From assembly GCA_947623455.1 (NCBI GenBank), contig OX392535.1:42494688-42558687 (forward strand): 64,000 bases of DNA, written 5' to 3'. The stretch comes from Mimachlamys varia (taxonomy: Eukaryota; Mollusca; Bivalvia; Pectinida; Pectinidae). Below are positions 25,340-36,799 of this stretch, one piece after another (positions within the stretch are counted from its first letter, which is position 1; every line of letters begins with the position of its first letter). The notes below the pieces were generated by a model. That model saw only the letters and a program-made list of their open reading frames with translations, was not told the origin of the DNA and searched no databases. Both the position numbers and the translations under genes were made by a program.

Positions 25340-26412
25340 CAAAATGTTCCTGAAGTCATATCAAATTTTAGCTTAGTACATAAAAAAATCAGAGAATACC
25401 CAAACGCCAACAAATCGATAATCTGAACTTAATATCTATTAAACTATGGACAAAATATGAACAAAGGAAAGATTTTCTCGGAGACCCTTAAAAAATACAA
25501 GAGAAAAAGACCAGGAGTTACGGAAGAGTAAGCGTCTGCTTCATCAACTTCATCCGCCGTGTATATCTTGGACACATCCAAGTGAACGTCAAGTCCTTAA
25601 ATTGAGAAGCGAGTCATCATTCTCAATCACAACTAGTTAGCACATTAATAAGCATACTCAAAAACATCCATCTTCATATCACACAAAGATACTATTTTAT
25701 TTCTCAATGAGACAACAATTGTGACCATAAAACTAGCTCGTAGTTCTGATCAACCTGCATCTCTGGAATCCATGTGTCGTAAGTTTGTTTTCCGACAGCC
25801 AACATTAATCACGAACATCTCGATATTTATAGCAAGCCCTATAATAACGAATAAATTGCGACATGTAAACATCACAGGTTGGAGAAGCAGGGATGTTACT
25901 AACAAGAAAGAGAAAGGGAAGGACCGGAAAGTCGAAATCGTCACGTCAATCGTACGGCGTAGTAGTTAGTTGTTCATGTTGGTAATACATAATGTATATA
26001 TTGTAAATAAATGTTGATGTATCCCGCTTAAGAGTCTGTTGTGTCCTTTATTTCAAGTTCAGAAAGGTATATACGAACGACATGGTCAGCAAACATATCG
26101 TCAACATATCGTCGATATACCTGAAAGCGAAATTAAAGCTTTTGACAAGATTTTGTAATCTGTCCTGATTATCTTTTTCATAATTTTTGCCTCGTATGAA
26201 AATATAAACAAGTCAGTTAAGAGTGGGCACAATTTGCCCCTTGGAATACCAACAGGCAGCTGTAAAATCTCTCCTCCGAACACAACAAAAGCATTGTCAA
26301 CCAGGAATTCAACCATTCGTACTTTATCTTCCTCAGTATATTTCATCTTAGCGTTTGGTGTGTTCTTCACAACGATAGCTCGAAACCATATATTTGTATC
26401 GTCGTCCACCAT
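25340..26412 (-). pseudogene. Reverse-transcriptase retroelement remnant with YIDD motif
   Basis: The minus frame from 26412 reads an RT palm: the FLVDNAFVVFGGEILQLPVG region, then an IPRG box and LLTDLFIFSYEA. A one-base shift near 26135 then gives FRYIDDMLT, the YxDD catalytic motif, and another shift gives RIYLSELEIKD. Further on come YD-stop-RDDFDF near 25945 and NIPASP with VYMSQFIRYYRAC near 25870-25800, then the element's 3' region to about 25340. Motif order matches one intact ancestral protein, now broken by at least two frameshifts and several stops. The family occurs widely in marine invertebrates; Penelope-like is possible, not proven. Confidence 0.75.
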
Positions 26413-26640
26413 TCGTGGAAAAGAAAGCTCGCATAATGAGAGATCGAAGACGTTCAGTTTTGTATAAAGAAAGAAAATTTTTTTTTACCATCTACATTAA
26501 AGTGAAAAAGCCAAGATCAAAAATTTAGCTTCTCTTACGCAATTTGGGTGGAACATGCAGATCTTACTGTCCCCGTTGCATGATTGGTAAGAGGCGATTA
26601 AATTCATTAATAGTTACAATGTATGTTTAGCAAAGTACGA

Positions 26641-26743
26641 TTTTTAATCGACGTGTTATTTTTTATGATTCCATTCGGAACGTTAAAGAAATCTCTTTCT
26701 TCAACGCTCCGAATAAAATCATAAAAAATAGCACGTCGATTTA
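26641..26743. repeat. Inverted repeat, about 50-bp arms
   Basis: AATCGACGTGTTATTTTTTA at the left pairs with TAAAAAATAGCACGTCGATT-type sequence at the right, and CATTCGGAACGTT pairs with AACGCTCCGAAT. The loop is only a few bases. It is probably a small MITE. Confidence 0.7.
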
Positions 26744-27033
26744 AAACTTAAGCCTACATATTTCGCAATAACCAAGAACCGATATAAACCAGGAAATACA
26801 AGGAGCCTTTATAGGGGTGTAATTAAGTGAAATTCTAACCAGCTTACCAGGTCACAGTGTAATCAATACGTGAACATCGTGGGGTGTATTGTAAACAATG
26901 AAAAGGAAAGTCATTGTTAAACAGTCAGATTGGGTTATCATACCTACACGTTAACTCCCACGAACAGGACAAACACGATTTGTCCTGATAATCGAAGAGC
27001 TGACTCTGATATATTGGTGTTCGCATTTACAAC

Positions 27034-27511
27034 ATCATAGATAACCAGGGGTTACGCTCACCTACGCTCGCTACACCCCTGGTACCATCCTCGATATCCA
27101 GGAGTTACGCTCACCTACGCTCTCTACACCCCTGGTACCATCCTCGATATCCAGGGGTTACGCTCACCTACGCTTTCTACACCCCTGGTACCATCCTCGA
27201 TATCCAGGGGTTACGCTCACCTACGCTCTCTTAATCCCTGGAATATGTCGTGTCAAAACTAAAGGCTCTTTGTGTATCACCTTGTTGTTGAGGACTGATG
27301 ATTAGTTCGATCACTTGATGTACATAAAAATGATGTTGCGGTCACATAACGGTAAAAATTAACAGGCCTTGAAGTCGGTTGTGACTCTTTTGTAATCTTC
27401 AAAAAGAAAGGCATCAGCCTAGCGATTAGTCAGTTTTATTTTTACCCGAGCCTGCTTTACGTTTTGCCATAACATATTCCCAGGTATGTAGAGAGCGTAG
27501 GATGTATTGAC
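27034..27511 (+). mobile_element. Non-autonomous DNA element (copy B) with a tandemly amplified end
   Basis: Four tandem 53-bp copies of the terminal unit (CCTCGATATCCAGGGGTTAC with CTCTCTACACCCCTGG) precede an interior homologous to copy A (AAGTCGGTTGTGACTCTTTTG). The right end (ATAACATATTCCCAGG, GTAGAGAGCGTAGG) is cut short near 27511. Confidence 0.8.
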
Positions 27512-29388
27512 AGTTCCCTCCCTTTAATATTTTCAATACATTGCCCTGTCAATAAGGGCACCCCTCAAGTCCTTCCTCTGCTCGTTCCTTCTTCATACCT
27601 TGTCTCATTTAATCCCACTCCTGTCTTTTCTCGTCTAGTGAGGTCAAAATCAAAATAAAATCGATTAGAGCAACACTCTGAGGTCCAGGGTTGGAATCCC
27701 TGGGTTCTAGCCATACACTCCGAACATTGCTAGCGATTCTTTTTTCACTGTTTTAATGTCATCTATATTATGATTTGTTTTTGGGGTTTTTTTTTTCAAA
27801 CCAGCAGCGTGACCATTTCTTTCCAAAAATGACTTATAAACGTTTTTTCTATCTCAACTGTTGAATTGGTTGACTTAACTGTTTTTTTTAATATACACTA
27901 TATTAGGATATACTACATTTTTGCGTATGTCAATTTTTATTTCTTTCCTATATAAGGGTTTATGTATATTTGACTTGTATGGTGCTGTAATCATCTGTAT
28001 AGCAACATATGTGTGTAATATAGGTACCGTGTTCAATATTAATAAATACGATTATTTTATTATTTTTGTAAATGTGATATACCACTATACGTATGCTGCT
28101 GCCTTACTACATGTTTAAAATATTTTACTTCTTTGTTATAATTTGTATCATGGTTGTCTGTGGTCGTGTACAATTTGCATGATCAGCCTGGTGCCTGTGA
28201 TCAGCCTTTGCTTTTTTCTGTGCATTTTGTTTTTACCGTGTTTTTTGTTTGCTTTACAAATGTTTGTCGCAGAAATAGCGCTACAATGCTTAAGTTCATT
28301 TGTTTATATGTATATGCGACTTGAGATATAAAGTTTATTGTATATTGTAAAGTCGTATCGAATAAATATGTTTTCTGTTTATTGTATATTGTAAAGTCGT
28401 ATCGAATAAATATGTTTTCTGTTTGTCGCAGCAGCAGAGCTTTAGAACTACCGAGCTTAAAAACGTGTAAGGTCTGGAGAATTCTATGTTAGAGTTATCT
28501 TACTTTGTTCAATAGAATATTTATAATGCTATCCGAACAAGGAAACTTTTTAACGATTTTCTATTCACGCCGTGGTTCTATATAAATGTGATACGGTTAG
28601 ATGTTTTCTCTCTCCCACACGAATCTTTGCCAAGATAATATTTACATACTACATCGGTAGTCAGACAGAAAAAACGTGTTTTCAGTAAATGCTATACGTT
28701 TGTTTAATATCATGTTACGCAGTCCGTTATTTGAAATGTAGGGACTTTCGTTTAAGATTAACAAAATAATTCACCTGGTGAACCTAATATAACGCGGCAC
28801 ACGTGTGCCAGTTTGTTGGTACAATGGCGGCATTTGTTCATACCGACCATACATACTGGGTTAAAATAGAAACCACGTAATGTCATAATTGTGCCAGATA
28901 AATACACAGTCATTTTCAAAGACTAATGTTTCCATGAATTGCTACACCGAAACCTTTTTAAAAGGACATAATAAATTTTCAGATTGGACAGCCTTATAGA
29001 ATCAATAGAATATCTGACATATACTGAGATTGTTTCTTTGTACACAAACAGGAATTGAAAACTTAATTTGCGAGCTTTCGAAAACGTCTGTTTCCTTTGT
29101 CAAGCAAAGAGTACAATAGCCGAGTGTCGGTGTTCTGACCGCTGAAATCCGCTCACTACCCAAAATAGGGCGAGTTTGAGAAGTCAGCTGTCAAAAACGT
29201 AGCGCGACATTTCGTCCAAATGTACTCTAGTACTACAGGTAGACAGAGGGACGGGTAAGATGTTTACCCATTCCGCCCCCAATCTCAGTATATATCATTC
29301 ATACCAAACTGATGAATCTTATTCCTAAGAATATCTGACAGCTTTAACTGAAATATAAATGTGAAATTAGAGTTGATCTTCATTTTGG
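27512..29388. other. Unassigned intergenic sequence with a 46-bp duplication
   Basis: Positions about 28331-28423 contain two tandem copies of a 46-bp unit (GTTTATTGTATATTGTAAAG followed by TCGTATCGAATAAATATG). A weak B-box-like GGTTGGAATCC near 27690 may be a SINE scrap. Nothing else was recognised. Confidence 0.5.
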
Positions 29389-29394
29389 TTTCCT

Positions 29395-29510
29395 GATGCA
29401 AGAAGAACCAACTTCATAGCCTGTCTACTTTTACCGTTATGTGACCGCGAGATTCGTTTGATGTTCCTCAAAGGATCGAACTTGTCTCATCATCATATAC
29501 TGTGGTATAT
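29395..29510. mobile_element. Interior fragment of the 55-bp-TIR element family (copy D)
   Basis: AGCCTGTCTACTTTTACCG with TATGTGACCGCGAGATTCGT matches the interior of copy C at 62553-62620. Neither terminal repeat is present. Confidence 0.65.
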
Positions 29511-29550
29511 CTAAAAGTTGGACAAGCCAGACGTTATTTTTCTGTCAATA

Positions 29551-29790
29551 TTAACAAGACTGTTCTAAGTCCATTCCCTTGACCAGTATATATCGTACAC
29601 ATGTGGAAAAGTTTATAAATGTGGCAAATGCTGCTTCTTTCTCAGTAAAAGCAAAGTAAACTTCATTGTGAATTTGTTTTTCACTTATTATTGAGTCGCC
29701 ATGGTTGTGGAACGTTATATACCCGCCCCAGGGGCTGATACTAATAGTGTTATCGGGCTTCGCCTTCGTGGGTGTTTCAGAATCTCCAGG
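29551..29790 (-). pseudogene. Unrecognised open frame between transposon pieces
   Basis: About 77 codons read with protein-like composition (SISPWGGYITFHNHGDSIIS, EVYFAFTEKEAAFATF) and end at a TAA near 29551. The upstream methionines of the frame fall inside the inverted end of the MITE at 29791-29961, so no genuine start or 3' splice site is visible. It may be an exon scrap cut off by the MITE, or chance. No family was recognised. Confidence 0.2.
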
Positions 29791-29961
29791 CCCCGGTTTC
29801 ATCAACGTTCCGTAACTTAAGTAAACTCCTTGACTTAAAATTGCCCATAGGAAAGCATTACAGAATTTAAAGAAAGTTCCTTAAATAAGGATTTTCCCCT
29901 TAAATTTTGTAATGCTTTCCTATGGAGATGTTTAAGTTAAGGAACGTTGATGAAACCAGGG
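29791..29961. mobile_element. MITE with about 80-bp inverted arms
   Basis: The left GGTTTCATCAACGTTCC and the right GGAACGTTGATGAAACC are perfect complements. The arms continue through CATAGGAAAGCATTACA and its complement, leaving a short loop. Total length is 171 bp, non-coding. Confidence 0.88.
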
Positions 29962-30132
29962 CCAGGATGTATTTGATTCAACCCAATAGAAACGTATAAG
30001 ATAACCAACACTAGTATGACGTTTTAAGTCCAGGGTTTCAGTTTAATTAAAAAAAAAAACTATGCCACTTGTATTTTGGTCATTTACTGCAAGATACGAT
30101 TGTCTTTTCATAAATAATTTATCAGGATCACG

Positions 30133-30804
30133 CTGGTGGAACCACATGGGGATGACTCGGTGAAAAATGTCTTTTATTCAAATAATTTCCTTTTTAGAAG
30201 TTGATCTAGCCACTATGCATGTACACAGCGCGATTTTTCGCAAAAATATTTGGAAATGCAGTTCAATAGACGAGGTATTGATAACAATGATAATTCGAGG
30301 TTCTTATATACCACTTTACCACAACCGATAGATCGTCTCAAAGCGGTTCACAAACTATTATCCGTGGTTATAGGGTCTTAGCAACCAGCAAATATCGTTC
30401 TCCCTGTGGAGCATAAAACCGGTGATGAAATTTCAGCGCTCACATTTAGCATTCTACAATTTCTAACACTGGTGGAACCACATGGGGATGACTCGGTGAA
30501 AAATGTCTTTTATTCAAATAATTTCCTTTTTAGAAGTTGATCTAGCCACTATGCATGTACACAGCGCGATTTTTCGCAAAAATATTTGGAAATGCAGTTC
30601 AATAGACGAGGTATTGATAACAATGATAATTCGAGGTTCTTATATACCACTTCACCACAACCGATAGATCGTCTCAAAGCGGTTCACAAACTATTATCCG
30701 TGGTTATAGGGTCTTAGCAACCAGCAAATATCGTTCTCCCTGTGGAGCATAAAACCGGTGATGAAATTTCAGCGCTCACATTTAGCATTCTACAATTTCT
30801 AACA
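30133..30804. repeat. 336-bp tandem duplication
   Basis: Positions 30133-30468 and 30469-30804 are nearly identical (one substitution noticed: TTTACC against TTCACC). The unit joins non-SINE flank to the 3' half of the SINE, so the duplication came after SINE insertion. Confidence 0.95.
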
Positions 30805-30962
30805 CTGCTAAACCACGTACTCATTTACAGCTGAGTAGACTGGAACGAGCGGAGTAAAATATCTTGTCCAAGAATACAGTACAAGTGCGGTGGTTGGGAC
30901 CAGAACTCGCACCCTTTCGATCACGACTCCAGCGTCCTACTACCACTAGACCACCGTGCCTC
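30285..30962 (-). mobile_element. tRNA-derived SINE, same family as 5177-5529, with duplicated 3' half
   Basis: On the minus strand the head GGCACGGTGGTCTAGTGGTA and B-box region (GAGTTCTGGTCCC) are followed by body TACTCAGCTGTAAATGAG and 3' part TTTGAGACGATC ... GTATATAAGAACC. The 3' part occurs twice because of the 336-bp duplication. Confidence 0.88.
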
Positions 30963-30992
30963 ATGAATGTTCCTCGGTTTTTAGAGTTTTAG

Positions 30993-31146
30993 CCAATCTG
31001 ATTAAAATACAGATCCTTGTTCTCATTCCGTTATACAAGGATCTGACAACATCCCATAAGAGGTCACGTTCAGATGACCTTTGTCGCCTCTTTACTTAAT
31101 ACTAAAATAATTTTCCAATGACCCGTCATCTTGCAGCAAGCCATTG
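30993..31146 (-). mobile_element. One end of the CAATCTGATTAAAAT MITE family
   Basis: Starts CAATCTGATTAAAATACAG and continues ATCCCATAAGAGGTCACGTT ... GACCTTTGTCGCCTCTTTAC, complementary to the right portion of the complete element at 43711-44104. The opposite end is missing. Confidence 0.8.
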
Positions 31147-31725
31147 GGGTTCCAATGTGACAATATGTTTTGGCAATGAGATACGGATCACGGAGGGTGG
31201 AGTCCCTTCTTGTTGGTGGGCACTAGGTCCCCAAGCTGGTGCACAGCATTTACAAAAATCAATTTATTTTCATGATCTGAAAACAAAAATAAACACACAT
31301 TTTAATCCCCGTGAAGTTTATAAATTATATCAAAGCCCCGTGTGACCTGTATCTGCTCTACTCCGCTCCCATTTGTTTAGATAAGCATATATAGGTTAAT
31401 ATAAAATGTTTAAAATCCTCGTTGATAAGATTCTTTTGAAGTTGTTTTTTTTTTTTTAATTTTCTGAAGTGCACCCCTCCGATTCAAACAGAAAATAATT
31501 GATACAGGGGAAAATATATGCCAGGTTGCCCTGTGATCTGACAAAGACGGGAAATACACCAATATATATATCAATAGAAAGTTTTACAGTTGCTGACAGT
31601 ACTGACCCAGTATTTCAGCTGCACGTCGCGATTTTTATCTACAGAATGTTTGATCAAATATATGGCTCTTTGTGGCTGGAAAAACTTTAATCCAAGATTA
31701 ACGTTTTAAGCAAGCACGACGTTAT
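31147..31725. other. Unassigned sequence
   Basis: Contains a T tract near 31446-31459. No supported feature. Confidence 0.5.
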
Positions 31726-31815
31726 CTGGTCCGGAGGGTTCTGACTCTCTGGTCCGCTAAATAATTGGGCGGATGGTCCTATATTTAGCGGATCAGAAAG
31801 TCAGAATCCTTCGGA
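31726..31815. repeat. Hairpin element, about 37-bp arms
   Basis: TGGTCCGGAGGGTTCTGACT pairs with AGTCAGAATCCTTCGGACTA, and GGTCCGCTAAATA pairs with TATTTAGCGGATC, around a loop of roughly 15 bases. Confidence 0.8.
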
Positions 31816-32055
31816 CTAGAGGTTTTCCAAAGTGTTAAACTTCATGAAGTACGCTTTGTATAACCCGAGACATGTTTATTTTTTGGAGGCGATTTAAAAC
31901 GATTTCGCTCAAATACAAAATGTTTATCTATCTGAGTATGTTTGACTGCAGCAAATTACTGACTTCTGAGAAAATCGGTATATATCTAGAGATAGTAATT
32001 AACATGCGGATCAACTTTGACCTTAATGCTGGTTGATGAACCTGACCTTTCTAGA

Positions 32056-33918
32056 CGCAACAGGTCAGCTGGGTGTTCAGACGAGTTTGGATCCCTATAC
32101 ACGATAAACCCACAGGTTCAGCTGGGTGTTCAGACGAGTTCGATTCCCTTTACATGATAAACTCACAGGTTCAGCTGGGTGTTCAGACGAGTTCGATTCC
32201 CAATACATGATAAACCAACAGGGTCAGCTGGGTGTTCAGACGAGTTCGATTCCCTTTACATAATAAACCCACAGGGAAAGCCGGGTGTTCAGACGAGTTC
32301 GATTCCCAATACATGATAAACCAATAGGGTCAGCTGGGTGTTCAGACGAGTTCGATTCCCTATATATGATAAACCCACAGGGTTAGCTGGGTGTTCAGAC
32401 GAGTTCGATTCCCTATACATGATAAACCCACAGGGTCAGCTGGGTGTTCAGACGAGTTCGATTCCCAATACATGATAAACCAACAGGTTCAGCTGGGTGT
32501 TCAGACGAGTTCGATTCCCTATATATGATAAACCAACAGGTTCAGCTGGGTGTTCAGACGAGTTCGATTCCCTATACATGATAAACCCACAGGGTCAGCT
32601 GGGTGTTCAGACGAGTTCGATTCCCTTTACATAATAAACCCACAGGGTTAGCCGGGTGTTCAGACGAGTTCGATTCCCTATACATAATAAACCCACAGGG
32701 TTAGCCGGGTGTTCAGACGAGTTCGATTCCCTATATATGATAAACCAACAGGGTCAGCTGGGTATTCAGACGAGTTCGATTCCCTATACATAATAAACCC
32801 ACAGGGTCAGCTGGGTGTTCAGACGAGTTCGATTCCCTTTACATAATAAACCCACAGGGTTAGCCGGGTGTTCAGACGAGTTCGATTCCCTATACATAAT
32901 AAACCCACAGGGTTAGCCGGGTGTTCAGACGAGTTCGATTCCCTATATATAATAAACCCACAGGGTCAGCTGGGTGTTCAGACGAGTTCGATTCCCTATA
33001 CATAATTAACCCACAGGGTTAGCCGGGTGTTCAGACGAGTTCGATTCCCTATATATGATAAACCAACAGGGTCAGCTGGGTGTTCAGACGAGTTCGATTC
33101 CCTATACATAATAAACCCACAGGGTCAGCTGGGTGTTCAGACGAGTTCGATTCCCTTTACATAATAAACCCACAGGGTTAGCCGGGTGTTCAGACGAGTT
33201 CGATTCCCTATACATAATAAACCCACAGGGTTAGCCGGGTGTTCAGACGAGTTCGATTCCCTATATATGATAAACCAACAGGGTCAGCTGGGTGTTCAGA
33301 CGAGTTCGATTCCCTATACATAATAAACCCACATGGTTAGCCGGGTGTTCAGACGAGTTCGATTTCCAATACATGATAAACCAAAAGGGTCAGCTGGGTG
33401 TTCAGACGAGTTCGATTCCCTATACATAATAAACCCACAGGGTTAGCTGGGTGTTCAGACGAGTTCGATTCCCTATACATAATAAACCCACAGGGTTAGC
33501 TGGGTGTTCAGACGAGTTCGATTCCCTTTACATAATAAACCAACAGGGTTAGCTGGGTGTTCAGACGAGTTCGATTCCCAATACATGATAAACCAACAGG
33601 GTCAGCTGGGTGTTCAGACGAGTTCGATTCCCTATATATGATAAACCCACAGGGTCAGCTGGGTGTTCAGACGAGTTCGATTCCCTTTACATGATAAACC
33701 CACAGGGTCAGCTGGGTGTTCAGAAGAGTTCGATTCCCTTTACATGATAAACCCACAGGGGTAGCCGGGTGTTCAGACGAGTTCGATTCCCTTTACATGA
33801 TAAACCCACAGGGTTAGCCGGGTGTTCAGACGAGTTCGATTCCCTTTACATGATAAACCCACAGGGTTAGCCGGGTGTTCAGACGAGTTCGATTCCCTTT
33901 ACCTGATAAACCCACAGG
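32056..33918. repeat. 53-bp tandem array carrying a B-box-like motif
   Basis: About 35 copies of a unit with CAGCTGGGTGTTCAGACGAG, TTCGATTCCC, and a variable TATACATGATAAACCCACAG segment. Each unit contains AGTTCGATTCC, one base off the pol III B-box consensus GGTTCGANTCC. Variants (AGCTGGG/AGCCGGG, TATACA/TTTACA, ATGATAA/ATAATAA) occur in runs, which suggests multi-unit duplications. Confidence 0.97.
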
Positions 33919-36544
33919 CACATCATGTGGCCAGGAGAATAACCGCATTGATTATTATATATATGCCATAACGTAGTGAAATATGAATAATTAGAAATAT
34001 ATATAAAACAAAACTTAAAATTTTCTTAGGTTAATGATTTTGTACATGTAAAACCCTAATGAAAACAATATCCAAATGACGGCTGATATGTCAAGTGGTT
34101 ACATCTCATAAAAATATCAATTATCAGCCACCGAATAAGTCCGATTGATATGACGTCATAATTGTTACGTTGGATACCACTGACCTTCCCCAGGTGCATG
34201 CGTGATGACTGTTCTATCTATTGAACAAGGCTATACGATACTTACATATTATTTAAACTAAATGCTGAATAATGGTAAGTTCGTGTGATGTTTTTTTTAT
34301 GAAATGTACATTAAAATTCCAAACTGAGCAAAAGGCAAATCAAACATGAAGCGAAAGCGTGCTTTATCGAATTTGCCAATTGGCATTCACATTGACTATA
34401 AATGCCAACTGAACGCAGTTCAATACTTTAATGATCCTCATTTTATCGGAAACCATGTGAGACACATGATTTCAGCGGTGTCGTCTCACGTAGCATACAT
34501 TTGGCATTTTTCTATATACAGGTCAGTTGTTGGGTGTATGCTAAGGGAGATTTTGTGTCAGGTAGAGAACAACAGGGTTTAATTACAGGTAAACTACAGT
34601 CTGTATCATATATGTAACTAGTATCTTACCTAACATACTTAATGTTAAAAAATCTACCCCGAATCCTATAGTATATATTGTGAACTAGGTTGTTTCCTAT
34701 CTTAATATTATAGGAAATTAAGGATATATTTATTGTCAATATTGTAAGAAAACCAAGAAATTGTTTTACCCAGTTATTTAGAGTAGAAAATGTAGAAGAA
34801 TTGTGCTCCCCGAGTAATAATATTTATATGAAGCTATTGAATTAAGAAATTGACAACTAAAGCAATTGTATAAGATTTACATCTTATTTTTTTCTGTTTT
34901 GTAGTGTTGTATCATAATTTTGTGGAGAGATTGACTATGAGACCAAAAATATATCGTACTTGTATATGATTTAAATTGAAACACGGATATATACATACCC
35001 AGTATACATACATCTCAACAATGATCTGAGCTGTTTATTTATTTTTATTGATGATATTTTTACATATATATCGAATTTTGATTTTTCATCTTATACATTC
35101 ATATATTGTACACTATACTATTTAATCTCTTGTAGTTTTCCCTGCAATTCTTCCTATTCATATCATTATCCCTTAGCTATAGTTGTATCGCTGATTAAGA
35201 CACAAGGTAACAGATTTATATAAGTGTATTTACACTTGTTTCTGTCTCTCATTCATTTTTTTCTCAGTTATGCTTACATCATGTATGAAAAGAATTGTGA
35301 ATAAAACAAAGTTTAAACTAAATACTATTTAAATATCATAACCCTTTTCACATATGATTTTAAATAAAACACGCTCTTCATTCTTATGAACATCTAGCTA
35401 TTCATATTTCCTTATAATAAAGTATGACACTTTCATAACCTATACTTTAATTTGCTTACAATCCACCTACTGCTCATATTTATGGCTAAATTTGATTTGA
35501 AAATTTCAGTAAAACACTGTACATTGTAGAACCAACATTGGATAGCCTTGCCTGCCACCAATAGAGATTTATTTTTAAATCACAAAAAAATACATGCATT
35601 GGTTCTTAGTGTGGGCATTCATGTCATATTGACATATCTAGTTTGAAATTAATTAAGCATCTTATCTTCCTAGTATTATTTTTCTTTATTGCCCACTTCA
35701 CATTTGTGTGTAGCTCATCATAAAAATATTGTACTTATTTTTCATATTAAACACATTTCCGTTTAGTTAATAGTTTGGTTAGAAAACTATTCATTTAAAT
35801 ATAACTCTAAATATCTGCTTTATAAGTGTTTCAATTAAAGCGTTTTATCTTTGGAAAGCGCATCATTAGACATTTTAAATCTTTGTATCTGTATGTTCAT
35901 GATATATTTTCATAAAGGATGTCATTTAATTAATAAAGAAAATACAATATTTAATAGTCCATTAATATTTGACTAATTGAGGTTAAATTTGATCATTTGA
36001 TCATTACGAAATGACAATGTATTAATTTTTGAATTGTGTTTCATAGGCCATTATCTGGCAGGATTTACTGGATTTTTATTCCTTCTACATGTAACTCTTT
36101 TGAATTCAATACTTTAATACAATAATTTAACGATATAACATACAATTTATTGTTATATTATAAGTGTACAATGCAAAGTATACTTTAATAAAATATTTTT
36201 TAACATTATAAACATCTACAAAATAGTGCTCCAATTTATTACAAAGATACTTTTATTTACATTTTAATTAACAAGATAAAAAGTTGTTCTTTAATAATAT
36301 ACATTTATACCTTACAACACCACCTACACCACTATGAAACAGACTATAGCCAAATTGTCAATAGATGTGAAAACAGAAATGTATGCTAGGTGAGACAAGG
36401 TATTTTTCAAATGTATGCTAGGTGAGACTAAACCATTTCAGCCAACCAGAAGGTGTGAAAATAATTTATGAGAGTACATGGTGGTAAACAATCTTACCTT
36501 TATAATGGTTAGACTTTTTGCTTTTGCATTGAAAAATAGTTTGA
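33919..36544. other. Unassigned AT-rich intergenic sequence
   Basis: The 78-codon plus frame at 34346-34582 has no recognised motif or convincing splice sites. A CRE-like TGACGTCA is at 34150-34157. A 20-bp repeat (AAATGTATGCTAGGTGAGAC) occurs twice near 36378 and 36409. Confidence 0.5.
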
Positions 36545-36799
36545 GAAACACGCAAAATGTCCGTGTCTCATAGTTCTCGACACCTTGCCGGCCACTTCGT
36601 TACATATTCATGAGGTTGACGTCACTACACGCGGAGGCCTTATGCTGTCATTGGATGGCGGTCTTCCTTTAAATTTAGGCATCCAATGACAGCAAAAGAC
36701 CAGCACGCGGGACGACGTCAACCTCATGATCATGAATATGTAACGAAGTGGCCGGCAAGGTGTCGAGAACTATGAGACACGGACATTTTGCGTGTTTTT
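36545..36799. mobile_element. Long palindromic MITE, about 110-bp arms
   Basis: The left arm runs ACACGCAAAATGTCCGTGTC ... CACCTTGCCGGCCACTTCGT ... GAGGTTGACGTC. The right arm is its near-perfect complement (GACGTCAACCTC ... ACGAAGTGGCCGGCAAGGTG ... GACACGGACATTTTGCGTGT). The inner parts pair through GCTGTCATTGGATG and CATCCAATGACAGC. No coding content. Confidence 0.9.

Noticed and set aside
27655..27715. tRNA-like stretch with GGTTGGAATCC
   Set aside because: Only a weak B box is present; no A box or cloverleaf can be drawn.
34346..34582. 78-codon plus frame
   Set aside because: Isolated in AT-rich DNA, with no recognised motif and no supporting splice sites or regulatory context.
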